A DNA stretch of 64,000 nucleotides, from the NCBI GenBank assembly GCA_008360955.1, contig LUCM01011241.1, positions 133,184-197,183 of the forward strand, written 5' to 3'. Position numbers and translations under genes: made by a program. The stretch is from Fasciolopsis buskii. Lineage: Eukaryota; Platyhelminthes; Trematoda; Plagiorchiida; Fasciolidae. Shown here in pieces: positions 1 to 12,904 of the stretch; within the stretch, counting starts at the first letter, position 1; each line of letters opens with the position of its first letter. A model generated the notes under the pieces. The model was not told where the DNA came from. It saw only the letters and a list, made by a program, of their open reading frames with translations, and did not search any database.

Positions 1-104
1 ACGGAGCTTGCCTTCATTTAACCTTTTTCTTTACTTTATTTGTGAGATAACAATATATATCATTCTCCGCGAACGAGGATGCGGCCACCAGATGGCCGTT
101 AACT

Positions 105-195
105 GAGGAATTTGACCGGAAGCGGGAGGTTCCGAACCCGCGACCTTCACGCCCAAACGCCGCAATTTAATCCGCTTGGCCACCCCTGGAACGCA
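105..195 (-). repeat. tRNA-derived SINE-like segment
   Basis: On the minus strand there is a good RNA polymerase III A box (TGGCCAAGCGG, plus positions about 172-182) and, about 33 bases further on, a near-consensus B box (GGTTCGGAACC, plus 128-138, one mismatch to GGTTCGANNCC). The spacing and the GGTCGCGGGTTCG context are tRNA-like. The sequences on either side do not pair into an acceptor stem, so this reads as a tRNA-derived SINE head or tRNA pseudogene and not as a working tRNA. Family unknown. Confidence 0.5.
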
Positions 196-414
196 GGGCT
201 CATGTGAGAGTCACACTCAGAAAGGTACCAACTACTATGAACGAATGAAATGTCATTTCCAAAGCCTTCTTCGCACTTGGGCTACCTGAAGAGAACTCAT
301 CTATCCGTTGGGGGTCGATTGCTGTGCGCTTGCTGCCCGTGGCCATGCAAATCAGAGACAGATAGATGCAACATCATGTGGTAAATTTCGACAAACCTTC
401 GAGAGCCTGCTCAG

Positions 415-500
415 TACTGTAATGGCTAGGGCGTTCGACTCAGCATCGTTCGTCCCGGGTTCGCTTCCCAGTTGGAGCGCACTGCTGATGATTCCGTTGA
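415..500 (+). repeat. tRNA-derived SINE-like segment
   Basis: The plus strand has TGGCTAGGGCG at about 424-434 (A-box-like). It is followed by GCGTTCGACTCAGCATCG, which resembles a tRNA anticodon arm, and then by CCCGGGTTCGCTTCCCAG at about 457-474, a B box with one mismatch. The order and spacing are those of a tRNA body, but no acceptor stem closes. It lies 230 bases from the opposite-strand element at 105-195, so the left edge of the window appears to be a SINE cluster. Copy number in the genome would be needed to prove it. Confidence 0.45.
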
Positions 501-3500
501 CCTAATGGTAGACTAGAGACACCCCCGAGGAATATGCAATTATTGTCGTCATTATTGAAAAATAGTTCTGTGTACAGACCATTTTCCTCGAGAACCACTG
601 CAGAGAATGTAAACATTGACTGCAAAAAGTATGGAAGCTTTCATGTTCTGTACGGCTCTTCATGAGTCAGCTTTTCACAGTCCACTTTTAAGGGTTTGGT
701 AGTTTGGTGTAATCCATATTTCCTCTTTGGGTTTGATGCGGTTCTTTTGCCCAAAAGCGACCTGTGCCAAAGAAGACAAGGGTTTGACAAACAAAATGAT
801 TGACCATTTCTGTAGTCTAATGAAGCACTGAGAGTGAATGACTAATTACCCTCTTCTTAAGTCCTTCGAATAGGGCCAGTGAATACCAGCGATTAGCACA
901 TTCTTACTCGCGGATGCCAGTGAGCACAAAATGTTACCAGTCTTGTACCGCCCATGGTTGATTTCGAGACAGTGTCTAGCCTGCTCCCTACAGTGAATAC
1001 TGAAGACCCATCAGCCCTCCGGGTAGCATAAAATACTTTAATTTGTCCTCGCAACAAAGTAAGCAAAGTCCTTTAGCAGAAAACACTAAACGCTCTCTGA
1101 GATAAAAAGGTCATTTGTATTAGTACCCAAAAAATTTTCAGGTGCAACGGTCATTTGTAACCCTCAGATTGCTATTCCGTTAGCAAACGGCGATGTGAAA
1201 GCCTTGGAGAATCGCTGTTATTCATAGGTAGGGCATTTGCAAGTTCAACAAAAGGGGTTTATTTGGTTCATTTAATTAAAGTTTACAATGGGATTATCTG
1301 TGCAGTGGAGGTAAACATAAATCAGTGCTCGACTAAAACACATTTTCTGCCTATTCTTCAACCAGGTCTTCACAAACATTATATGGCTCGTGTATGAGTA
1401 CCACCAGTTATAAAGGACGATAACACGAACGAAAGAAACTAGCAGAGTGGTCGTTTCACACTTCACCGGTGCAAATTAGGCAGTGACAGTGTCCACCACT
1501 TATCAGCTGACAGTTTAGGTGAGGGCATTGCCGCATTGGTCGGCATTTGCATCCATGCCTATACTGTACATTCAAAAATAATTTGTACCAAACAAAATTT
1601 TTTCACTAATCTAACAATGACTGTTTTGTTCTCAGTTATTTGGAGGACACCATTCACTTTTTGTATTCCCCCAAAAATCGTTCGAAAGTTACTTCAAAAT
1701 TCTTTGGATCACTATGGAAACAGGCTTTTCTCTCGCCGGATCTGGACAACCTGTTATCCAGTGAACTTATTCCGTGGAATTTACAATTAACACGTCCAAA
1801 TGTGCTCGTCCCTTTGTAGACCTATAAGAAATGGATCGCAAAATTCCTGTTGGGCCCCTGTTTGAATTGACTTTGATACGTTTTCCACAACAACAATACT
1901 GTCCAAATAATTTGTTATTACAGTAGGCATTAATTCCGTCATTCCCAACTCTTTCCTTGTGGAACACAATTCGTCCCGTCATTTTTGTGCCACGTTTCGA
2001 TGATGTCAACACAAATTATCACCACTATTCAACTAAAACCAAGTTCGTCACGTTTGCGGTCGAACGGCCCAGGCTTAAACCATTTTACGGCGACTATTTT
2101 GGGAACTCTGCAAACCACAACTGAACTCAGTTCTTAGTCCGAAAATAACATTCCGTGTTTCATTACTATTACATAAGTTCAGAAGAGTGAGAAAAAATTA
2201 GGAACAGACCGAGCTTACTTGTCCGTTTGTGCTTCACGAGTAGGAATCCACGTCAGTTATGTCTAACTGACATTTTACGGTTAGTTAGTCATAAGCTAAG
2301 CAAAAATCTGAGTAAACTTGTCTTTTGTTTATTGAACAACGTAATCCGTGATCGACTGCGTTGCATTCTTCGAAGGTGGGATCAAGCGGATGACTGACTA
2401 CCTGACAACTTTAATCTGATCCTACCGCTTAAATTGACACGATAATGGGTTGGTCGAACGATAGGGTAGAACAAAAAGTTCTGTTCGGATAAAAAGGTAT
2501 TAGTGCACTGAACAATGTTTTTGGGCCGGGGATAACCATTATGCGACATCTGTAGTGAAATACCAACACCAAATTTCTTTTTCCTGACAGGTGGCAATAG
2601 GGGAAAATAGTTTATGGTTAATGCTGACATATTGACACTGGTCTGGAAAATGATTAGATTCTTTGAAATAGGAAAAGTTTTCAGAAAATCAATCGCACCC
2701 TATTCCTTTGGTTACGCTTCCTGGTTGCAACACCCACACAAGTGATTTTCTCTTCAGTCTCCTTGGGTGTCAGTTAGAGCGTTCTGACTCATACTCAGTA
2801 GAGTTAAAATTTTGACGGTAATTTGTTCGAGGTTAATAGGATATTTAACGAAAAACGGAAAATCGGTTGTTAAACTATGTGGAAATTTCTGGGAAAAATG
2901 AATGCTTCTAGATCTTTGTTCTGAAAATGATTATAATGATTAGTACTGGTAAAATACATTGCGAAATAAAAGTGCTACTGGTCTTTTAATCCGATGTTCA
3001 AGATTCCGTTCCCCGCTGCCTAAATGGAGCAGGATTCTGAGGACTGCTTTGGCGAGCCGAACGTTTAATTTTCCGTTGGGGTTCGACCTGTCAACTACTG
3101 TGCTAAAGCCAAAATGGATTTCCCCTCATCACAATCGCGTCATATTTAACTGTGGTAAGGAACCAGCAATTTTTGTATCAAGCAAACACCGCATGTCGTC
3201 AAATGCCTTACTCTCGTTATTTAGTTTCTATGGAAATTCCCCGTGGTTCACAACCGGAAATCTAACGGATCCTAAATCCTGTGTTAAAAATTTTGAAACC
3301 CGTCTGCATATTTTATCCAGAGGTTCGTCGTACTAACGTTGGCTGTCGGCCGCTGGACAGGGATAAATAATTCATGAGACAAATTTTTCCTGACCAAACT
3401 GTTGACATCCTCGTTTTTGCCACTTTTTCCATCATTCACTAGAATGTGTCCATAGCTCTGTAGCTTTTGGATATCGTTTGGGATCCTCAGTTTTCTGTGA

Positions 3501-4180
3501 GAAGTATTAGCCAAAAATGGGACAAGCACGCTTTTTGCAACGCATATCGAAAACTATGCGATCTACTTACATGAACTGATCGTCTAACCTTAAACCCTGC
3601 CACAAGGAGTGATTTCAGCAAAAAAAACGCAACATTATCGCAGCCCTCTTCAAAACCGTTAATTTAGAAACAAGCAAGCTGAGGAATCCACCAAACGACG
3701 GAAAGTTCAATGATTTGGGGCCCGTCCGACGTAATTAATCAAATGTTTCCTTATGTTGTTTCTTTTAATTTCCCTTCTGCATAACCTTATTCGCTTTCCC
3801 AATAGAACATTTTGAGCCCCATTTATTTTAGTTTGAAACAATAATGAAGGTAACTGTCCCCGATTGTTTGTTTCTATGCCTAATTGAATTTAATGTTACC
3901 GGGAATCGATGATTTTTTTGTAATGCTTTTGTTTGAACAGGCTTGTTCTATTACATGAAGATACGAAGTGCATAGGCAATAAGCTTCATTCGAATCAACA
4001 CAAGCACATCATTCTCTGGCCATTTTCAGATTACATCGGAATGAGGTGATAACAGATCACGTAGCTGGATACGGATAGCACACATCAAGGGTTGGGACTT
4101 ATGCCAGTCGATTAGTCATTGTCATATGATTGAGTAACTCAGGGATTCTTGGCGATTAAGTGATAGATACATTCGGTCTT
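501..4180. other. No recognisable gene
   Basis: Apart from short chance open frames, the longest being 125 codons at 2959-3336 on the plus strand, I see no motif, RNA or repeat that I can name here. The sequence is AT-rich and compatible with decayed intergenic DNA. Confidence 0.6.
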
Positions 4181-4189
4181 GGTCACTTG

Positions 4190-4980
4190 TGGGCCACGGC
4201 AGTTGAATAGCTCGGACCAAACGCTTTTGAGCACAGATGTAGAGAAATACCTTCCTGATGTACATAGGTGAGGCTGGATGGCTGAACGGCCTTTCATTTT
4301 TTTGGGGATACAGGAGAGACAACCCTGAATGCCGTGACCGGATTAACGTTATGCCTAGTGTCAACCAAGTGCGCGAAGGTAGTGCCGTTTATCCGGCTAG
4401 CCAGTGTGGATGATGTTCTTTGATCCGGGTTCTACCTATATAGGATGCATCACAAACACATTTGAACTACTGAATAACCGTTGGTGAGGTCAGCCTCCAT
4501 AGTCTATCCATCTTTTGGATCCTGATTAAAAAATCTCCACGGAACACGGAAACCAGTGTGGCGGCATTGAACGCGTTTGCGATTGCTCTCCCCAAAAGTC
4601 GACTTAAAGTTGGGATGACTTTATCTCTCTTAGGGGTAGGCACTTCTTTTTAAAAATTACTGTAGGATTTTCTGGGATTTTCTCTACTTGTTTCTCTTGA
4701 ATTAAGTAATGAAAGTAACCGTTTCCAGTAAGGAGTCTCTAATGAGCACCGGCTAATTACCTAAAGTTTCGATCGGACGGATTTTTCTTGCTCCGAAGAC
4801 AGAGAACTCTACGGTTGAATTTCGTGTACTTGCCGCTCCACGTTTGTTTCCTGTAGGCCTTTAGTTGTATGCCACCATCTTCCAACTTTGTAAGGGATAC
4901 GTCCAGGAACGGCAAATGACTGTTCACTTCGCGTTCAATTATGAGACATGCTGATTGGTAAGCTCTGTTGAATTCCACTC
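4190..4980 (-). mobile_element. Penelope-like retroelement remnant A (reverse transcriptase end plus GIY-YIG nuclease end)
   Basis: Read on the minus strand, 4978-4757 encodes the C-terminal part of a reverse transcriptase: HLPFLDV at about 4915-4898, then a YRKQTWSGKYTKFN segment matching the YRK-T-TG-Y-F signature that follows LPFLDV in Penelope-like and related elements. Further on, HLVDTRHNVNPVTAFRV (4371-4320) and ICAQKRLVRAIQLPWP (about 4240-4191) match the last part of the GIY-YIG endonuclease region of these elements. The two nuclease pieces are in different frames and a stop lies between them. The same HLVD...H...AFR and C...LPWPT blocks recur at 6.7-7.0 kb in a second copy, which is internal support. 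The stretch joining the two domains is short or unreadable. It is a dead copy. The family is inferred from motif order. Confidence 0.72.
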
Positions 4981-6660
4981 GCCTACCACCTAAGTCTCTT
5001 GCAGCAGTGACAGAATACTTCGTCCAAATGGTGATATTAAATGTTCAAAGCTATCGATAACCGATCTGCGCTTAGTTCTCCCTAGGTTTTGCGAAGAATG
5101 CATCAGCAAGCAGCGAACTTAATGCTTATCCCCTAACCACAAAATCACGTTGTCCGCATAAGATCCTGTTGAAGAATTGAATGTTAAATGTCACGAAGCC
5201 GAAACCCAAGCAAACTATTCATTGACAAATCAAAATTCATTATTTCGCCCTAATTAGTTCATTATAAAATTGATGGTTTCCAACAACAACATGTTTACGA
5301 AGAGAGATTTTATGTTAAGCTAGGAAATAACTGTGTTCTTTATGTTGGCGTCCTTGATTTTATGTATGAAATCAAAATGTAACCGTCAAACTGCGTAAAG
5401 ACATGTTTTGTCGGACTGGTTCAAGTAGTGTGGATAGCTAACGGGCAACAATGCAGTAAGCTGAATTCATCATTGATAATACTGGACTGATCCGTGTTCC
5501 CGGGTTGTGGACCCTGGGGAGTCCATATAACCTGAGTACTGTAGAACCTGTGATTTTTAAATGTTATTGTGCTTGAGCCGTGATGAAGCCAGTATTTATG
5601 TGCTATTACGGCACTTTTCAGACAACACTAACTGGTGATTCCATACCAACTGTGGACTGACGATTCCCGATTGCTAACTATGAGACGGTTCCGCTGTTAT
5701 TTTTCATCCACTAATATATGATTAGGAATTCTCACAGAACTTACATGGTTAGTAACTTTCTACAAGAAAATATTGTCTGTAAAACGCAATTGAACAGTCG
5801 TTTTCTTCGTTTCTGCACCACCCGATTCCATGCTATTAATAAGCGATCTCGAAAAATGGGAACCAATTGAGCATCATGAGCTACTGATTGTTGAATCTAC
5901 TGTTTTTTTCACCAGGCCAGGTGACAGCCTACATTGCTGCAAACATTCCACGGTTATTTTTTTGTGAACCAAGCAACCACCAAACGAGTATGGAAGCTTT
6001 TGCGAACTCTTGCTGTTCAAACTAGATTATCAGCAGATTTGTGAACTGAATCAGATGTGCAGACAGGCTGCACGCACCATAAAAATGAAAGTCAGATCAG
6101 CGTACTTAGATCTGACAGATTTAATGTATCAAAGATGGATTTTTATAATGATGCACCTATAACACTGAATCATGAAGTGTTCATGTCCACCGGATAGAAG
6201 TAACTGCATGCAGCTAGTCTGAGTTCAGCTTCTCAAGTTAGACGGCAATAGTCAGGGGGAGAGTGTCACACGGAAGAACAAACCGTCCAGTCTCCAGTTC
6301 GAGGTTCCCGAGGGTACTAGTTCGAAGCGAATGGAGACCTTTTAAATGGAATTTTCAAAACCCTCGCGAAGAATGGAATAATCAGGATTTTCCTTATTGC
6401 TACCCAGTTAAAGATCTGTTATTTGTAGAACTTAAAAATTAAACTTACCGCTAATATTTCACTTGTTTTTTCTTTACTTTTAAACAATGACTAGTGCAAA
6501 CTGGTGAAGTGAAAAATCGCTTAATTGAGAAACAACGCAGTGTGACAAGCAAACTCGCTTTCAGTTATTCACAATCATACCAACAGATAACATTATGATT
6601 TAGTGCAAATGAAAGGGGGACGATAGGTTACAGTTCTAGTAGTCAAAATAAGTCTGCTGT
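4981..6660. other. No recognisable gene
   Basis: Spacer between the two Penelope-like remnants. I tried reading it on the minus strand as the upstream part of remnant A's reverse transcriptase (fingers/palm, YVDD box) and found nothing convincing. Confidence 0.5.
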
Positions 6661-6681
6661 TGTGTGTGTGTGTGTGTGTGG
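6661..6681. repeat. (TG)n microsatellite
   Basis: About ten TG units without interruption, just downstream (in minus-strand sense) of Penelope-like remnant B. Confidence 0.9.
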
Positions 6682-6699
6682 GAAACTAGTGGTGGTCGG

Positions 6700-7320
6700 A
6701 ATTATATGTTGTGAGGATGAGATTCAAACCCATGACCCGGGTCTGTAAGGGATTCAATAGGTTTTCGGAGTGCCGAGTGGGCCAAGGGAGCTTTAGTGCA
6801 CGCATTGCTTTTGGGCACACCGGGAAATCGTACAGACGAATGTATACGGCCTCGGCTATAGACAAGACCCGGGACTTCACCAGTTTTGATAACCTACTCC
6901 GGACATTGTAGATTATTCTGAACGCTTTGGTAACATTCAACACGTGGTTGGAATCAACCAAGTGTGAACACAGCACCTGTGATCATATTATTCATTCCTG
7001 TGTCTAACCAATTCGGGTGGTGTTCACGAACCCAATGTATGCTGCCCTAGAGGAACAGGCAAATGAGTATACACAGAATGAGGCCATAAAACCCAGCACA
7101 CTATCTTTTAGGCGTGAATGCACGAGTGACTTTGATTTAAACAGGATTTGCAGTTTTGCTGCGTCGAACGTTTTATCGACAGCTCTCGACAATCTGTGAT
7201 AGTTAAATGTCCGCTGAAGGATCACCCTTAAAGAGCAAACTTATATATAGGGTTTTCTTTTCCACAGTTGCTTTCTTGTCTTTCTTCAAACTGTCACTTA
7301 ATCTCTCAGAAATTGGATTA
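6700..7320 (-). mobile_element. Penelope-like retroelement remnant B (linker plus GIY-YIG endonuclease)
   Basis: On the minus strand three overlapping frames give one colinear domain. The first is VEKKTLYISLLFKGD (about 7265-7221), the segment that precedes the nuclease in trematode Penelope-like elements. The second is RAVDKTFDAAKL then CVYSFACSSRAAYIG (7075-7031), the GIY-YIG core with its usual CVY-F-C-YIG pattern. The third is HLVDSNHVLNVTKAFRIIY (6964-6908), AEAVYIRL (about 6856-6833) and LKLPWPT at about 6793-6776. At least two frame changes (near 7200 and near 7000) are needed, so the copy is dead. It aligns by eye with remnant A through HLVD-x-x-H and LPWPT. Only the 3' half of an element is present, with no reverse transcriptase motifs upstream, which fits 5' truncation. 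Confidence 0.75.
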
Positions 7321-7599
7321 AAACCTCCAGTCCCCTCCAAGCTTCCAGGCCAGCCAATTCCAGTTGGTAACCAGTATAATGAATTACAACTCAACACGAT
7401 ACCCGGACTCAACACAAAGTTGCAGATCGCGAGATATGATAGTCTTAAATGGCTTTAAAGATAGAACATGCTGCAACCGTAGGAATTTCCCACATCTGTT
7501 CCACCTCTTCCCAGCTACACATAATAAAGCACTAGGTACGAGGAAAATATCTGTAGGACTCACGGTTCCCATGTCTGTAATCACCGGCGACGTCCGCAC

Positions 7600-9100
7600 G
7601 CTGGATTCAGCACTTTCAGAGACAATCTAGCCGGCCCTCTGTCTCAGTCCCTCTTGCAGCTATTCCGGTAAGCACCCCGTGGCCTGTTACAATAGCTGCG
7701 CTTTCTGAGGCTGAGGTCCGTACAGAAGTCCAAGCTTTAAGACTTTCTGAATTGCCTGGCCGTAGCTGCTTTTTCTCAGGTCATTTTAAAGGTTCAAAAA
7801 TTGAACTGGTCAAGAAAATTCAGATTTTATTCTCCAAGATCTGGTATTCTGAGAAAGCCCCTTCATCGGGGAGAGAATCTGCTTCCATCCTCCTTTCCAA
7901 GAAGGTTGTCACATTGATTGCTTTAAAGGCAATTGTATAAGTATAATCCCGGCAATGTTAAAGCTGCTTCCGTCCGCTATTCCTCTCAGGTTGTGTAACA
8001 TCTGTGTAGAACGGAATCTAGAGAAGGAATGCTAGGTTTGGCACCGGTCTCGAATATGTCAATCAAGGCATCACCCCCGGGGTACTGTTGTTCCTCCAAA
8101 ATCCCAACTATCGATGAGCTCTTAGACGCTGGCTTAATTGTTGAGGCCATCAACAGGTTTCTAATGTAAGACTGTTTGTTGATAAATGCCTAAGAAATTT
8201 GTCGGTCATCAGATAACCGTGTGGTCACATATCAGATGCGGTCGTGGCTCATGGCCAACAATCGTTGCACGCGAGGTACTACAAAGGTACCCTGCACTCT
8301 CAACTATTTCAATTTTGCGGTGTGGAGTCTAACTCCTCCAAGTAAACGGAGATTGTGGCCTAGAGTATCCCGAAAATATCACCTTGCTCAGCCACAATCC
8401 ACAGACAGTTCAATGCGCGTTGGAAGGCTTGGTAACTGAGGCGCTCAGGTGGGGCTTGCATTTTGAACATTCAAAATGCAAGAAACTTCTTTTGGAGCAG
8501 AAACAGCTCGTGCCTGAAGCCTATCCTCTGCGTTGTCAATATTTCGAGTACTACAACAGCTTGAGTATAAATGTTTGGGGTATTGGGAAGGCGTCAAATC
8601 GGGAGTTTCAAAAGCTAGAATGACTTGAGTGAACCTGAAACACATGTATCACCACCAGGACACCCGGCTTTCTTCCAGATGAGAAGTGTACACTGCCACC
8701 GCTGACATCGTCCTACTTCGCATTGACAATGCTGGGTTGATTCCTGTATTCCACCACCATTGCCTCCGAGGAACTAGTCACTTCTGGTGACAACGTCCGG
8801 TGAGCGATGACTCGGTTTTTCGTCATGTACTAGTGCAGGCAATCGTCCTCTGGTTGAATTAATTGCTATACGTCGTCTTCAGTGACTTGGACAGGTTTTG
8901 CTGGTATCTATCAATCATTTTTCATTTCTAACCCATTGTAAACTTGATGGATGACTTAACCTGGAAGTATGATGTCAACTTCTGTTTGACGTTGGCTGGT
9001 GTTTTGTCGATTCCAGATTAAAAGGCTAGAGGCGAGGGTCGTTCGATTGTAGCTAGGAATAGAAATCAATGGCGCGAATGCTACCCACGCGTCTACGAAA
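7600..9100 (+). mobile_element. Decayed non-LTR retrotransposon (CR1/RTE-type LINE), reverse transcriptase to C-terminus
   Basis: Plus-strand frames, read in order, follow a LINE reverse transcriptase. ALSEAEVRTEVQALRL and LPGRSCF (7698-7773) match the EAEVR-E...LK..KSPGPDG opening. ELVKKIQILFSKIWYSEKAP (about 7805-7862) matches the LV..L..LF.KIW.SE..P block. CTLNYFNFAV (about 8290-8320) recalls CPLSPFLFNFAV. LEYPEN..LLSHNPQT (8360-8408) stands where LEYADD..LLS is expected. WGLHFEHSKCKKLL (8452-8493) matches WGM.FAPSKCK.LL. NLKHMYHHQDTRLS (about 8634-8675), NRPLVELIAIRRLQ (about 8841-8881) and VARNRNQWREC (9050-9082) follow the usual C-terminal order. Stops and frame changes occur throughout and the catalytic YADD is lost (YPEN). 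Assignment to CR1 rather than RTE is uncertain. Confidence 0.8.
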
Positions 9101-12100
9101 AGATTGCCTCATTGACATTGGCAAGAACATTTAAAGGTACAAAAATCGATTTTCTTCCTGTGTAACCTTCTTCCACTTATTCTACCCGTGTCAGTACATA
9201 TATACGTGTCTATACATTGGCACCATACTTGCTTTAAAGATGACGTAATTCATTCATGTGTACACCTTTAATGCCTTTATGCTGGTTCCGTTTGTGCACA
9301 TAGGTTCTAGCCCCATTTCAAACCACAAAGATGGACACCTTCTTTTAAACACATGAGGTGGTTCAGCACCAAGGCCGGTCCTTTGTGTGCTCACTTAGTC
9401 AGACCTATCACGAAGCGCACGCAGTTAATCTAGCCTAGTCTTAGGAATTTCTTCCTCTCTGCTATATAGGCTCATATAAGGTGTCAGAGCTTGCTGAGTT
9501 AGAACATTGTTTCAGGAAAGTAATGAATGAGTTTGTGAATCACGTGCAGCAAGCTGTACTTAGTACCCTACTGTACCCATCTACGTACGTTCAACACACC
9601 AATTCTGCTTTAGTCTTCACACCGACCAACTCCGGCGCGAAATTTAGCCTACGTTGTTCCCTAGGATACAAGATCTGGAGTTCACTTAAATAAAAATGGT
9701 TGCTCTTTGTTAGCTGCTCATCATCAGCTATTGATCTGAACATTCACGTACTTGCTACTGACTCGAAAAACTGTATCGATTACATTTATTCCGTGCAAAA
9801 TTTCTTATTCAGTTTGTGAGCAATACACGCTTTCCGACTGCTGGTACATTTTGATAAAAGCGACGTGAAAACGATATGTGTATGGTGGAAAAGAAACTGC
9901 AGTGTTCAGGGAATTTTCCCGTCTCAGCGGAGAACTTGCATTTGTTTCAAAATCTCCGAAGCACCATGACTGTCTACCGGTTCTTTTTACGACCTGGTAA
10001 TAAAAGCCTTTCCATTCACCTGTCTCCCGATTACCCAAGTGAGAGTGCCTGGGAGTCGGTGAATAATTTTCACAAGTACATAGCACTACATGATCCAATC
10101 TTTGCTCAAGTTAATGGAGAGGTCGTCCCGCATAAACAGTATGTTCTAAGCCAGGCTTCATTGAAATAATCTGGAAAAAGAAGAATGATCAGCAACAGTT
10201 TTCCGATGGTCTACTGCCTTTGGCTGAAGATTAGTTATAAGGATCAAAACTGCAGACCGAACAGAATCAGCACCCGAGTTCTGAAAGATTTATCATTTTT
10301 GCTTCTAACTTGTTGGTGCAACCTTAGTCACCGTTGATGTGAGTGCCCTGGAAACCGGTAATGTGTGGTGCAATTCAACATTCTTTGAATGGTCACAGCT
10401 CTTTATTCAAAATGATGTGCACTTCAGTATCGGCTATAAAAGAGAACTGGTGTTTATGTAGTACACGTTTCATCACCGTCTGATGTGATGTCAGTAATGC
10501 AACTACAGTGCTCTGTGTGCGATCGATTTCGGAGAAACCCTATGTAGTTAAAATTTATGCCTTCATCTTTGTAACATTGCTGAAATTACTGTTCTCTCTG
10601 TCCGTACTCATCACAGACTATTGTTGACAAACTCGTAGTTGAATGTCAACCACCATTTGAATATTGCATACATATTGTCAGTCTTGTTCATCCTCATCCA
10701 CCCACCGGTTTGAAGTGCTCCATGGGTACCTGGAAGAAAAACTGAAGGGAAACACTACAAAAGTGCTTGGTTCAGTTTGAACTACTGTTAATTAACTCCC
10801 ATACAACTGTTGGTTATTTTGAATGAAAAACTTCACCCAGTAAAATTCATAATTGAGAACTAATAAAACGGATTTTTGAAGCATGCCAAATTTTCCTATT
10901 CATTTTATGCACCAACAGACCGAATGGTATTTCCCTTCCACGCTGATATTTGGTCCTATTCTTTGTCAGTCCCGTTTTTCACTACGTGCAGCCAATAGCA
11001 ATGCTAGTTAGGCATGAGAAAATTATCAACTTTACAATTAATTCGCATGGGTCGCACTCACAATGTATACGACGACTGGCCCCGGGAGCTCCTTCTTCCA
11101 TTGGATAGAACACAAACAAGACAATTTGTCTTTATTGTGAGATCGTTCTTCCAAACTCAGCCAAAAGCGGAAAGAATTTCGCAGAAGACAGACTGCTCTT
11201 GCTGCTGTGGGCACGTAGTCTTTTTCAGAAGGAAATGAACGGGTCACACGTCGGTTCTGGATTGGCCCGAAATTTCTCAGTCTACAAAACCAGAGCTTTT
11301 GATCACACCACTTTGTTCTTATCTTGATAGGAAATCAGTTGAATAAGATTTCGATTTATTCATTTCCTTACATTATTTTGATAGCATTTTAACGATACAG
11401 AAGCGCTTGAAACCGACCGCGACTGAGAATTGAAAATTGTGAAATCAAGCGAAGTGTTCTGTTCGTAACCGTGAGCACGAAAAAATGAACCCGCGCTCGT
11501 TACTTCAATAGTATTTAGTAGTTTTTGAAAGAATGGCACCGGCAAGAATTGTTGTGCACAATATTTTCAATTAGTTGTCATGGTTAACTCCTAACATTTA
11601 TCAACGACAATTGCATAAAAACAGATAATTTTAAGCTGAGCTTTCATGAAAACAAACATGTGGTTAGTTCAGTGATAATTTCGTTAGGGAGCCTTTGTTT
11701 TTCCGGAGTGAAAACGCGGTAGCATCATGTGTCTTTTGGGACGGTACTGTACAACAGGTTACAACGAACACTAGCCTTGAAGTGTTTCTACCCAGTAGCA
11801 ATAAGTATGATTAATTTGTGCCCAAAGCGTGCTTATGAGTAACAAAAGAGCACGTAGCGGATATTGATAGACTTAGTTTTCCTTTCAGTACCCATTTAGC
11901 AGAGCAACAAAGCATCTTGGCCATTCTATCGGGTCTATTTAGGGCTGTCACCATATCTAATCGAGAAAGTTGTTGAAACTGGTAGTCTTACCAAAAGCGG
12001 GTGTCACCGATGTTTTATCACCGTCTATGCTTTACCAAAAAAACCTTAAAATTTTGTTCGCAAATGAATATTCGGATAGTCTGAAAAAAAGATTGTCTGA

Positions 12101-12900
12101 CATCACGGCTGATCAGTCGTCACCGACACATGGCATCCCAGTATCCCTAGTTTTAATTTTGGGTTCGTAATCGAGATGGTCGCACGACAATCTTGCGAAT
12201 AACGTAAAGACCTGTACCTGTCTACTATTCTTCATTAACTAGCTAAGCAAATTTCATGTTGTTAAGCGAGCTTGAATATTTTTTACTTAATAATTCAACG
12301 CTATTCAGCACAAGTTCTCTACCGCTGTCTAAAGCAATCGTGAACGTGACATGAAAAACGGATTCCGAGTCGGTCATGGTAAAGCCAAAAGTAAGCCAAA
12401 ATCACGCAAATTCGTTTCACGATTCGGTCAAGCCAAGAGGAACTGTGAATCAAATTGATCCGCATAGGTAAGTGTTTGTTATTGCTAAAGATCCAAAGTT
12501 CAAATTACCGGACTAATTTTTAGAATCAAACCAATCAAAGATATGCTCAAACATATTTGATGATAAACACGAATCACGAGGAAATCTAAGGACACAGGCA
12601 ACTTTTAGCTAATCGGTAAACGGGGAAATGCAAATCGTGGATATGAACGGAACCAAAGAAATTAGGGCTGGAGAATTAAGAACCCACACTCGCAATCTGC
12701 GCTCGAATCAGCATGTTTAGTTCAGTTCAGATTTTTACAAATATTAAAATTACATCGAATAGCCTCAATTTCGGGTGCTACCTTACAGCGTCCATGCATG
12801 AGAGAAAATAACAAAAACCATGTGAAGTCAACTTCAAGGCAGAAACTTGAAGAACTGTAATGAGGAAAATGTCATCGAAGCCAAAAACAGCGCTGGCTAC
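9101..12900. other. No recognisable gene
   Basis: Contains chance-length open frames, including a pair on opposite strands at 9.8-10.2 kb (97 codons each). None has a motif I recognise. The first few hundred bases may be the 3' tail of the LINE ending near 9100. Confidence 0.5.
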
Positions 12901-12904
12901 AGCA

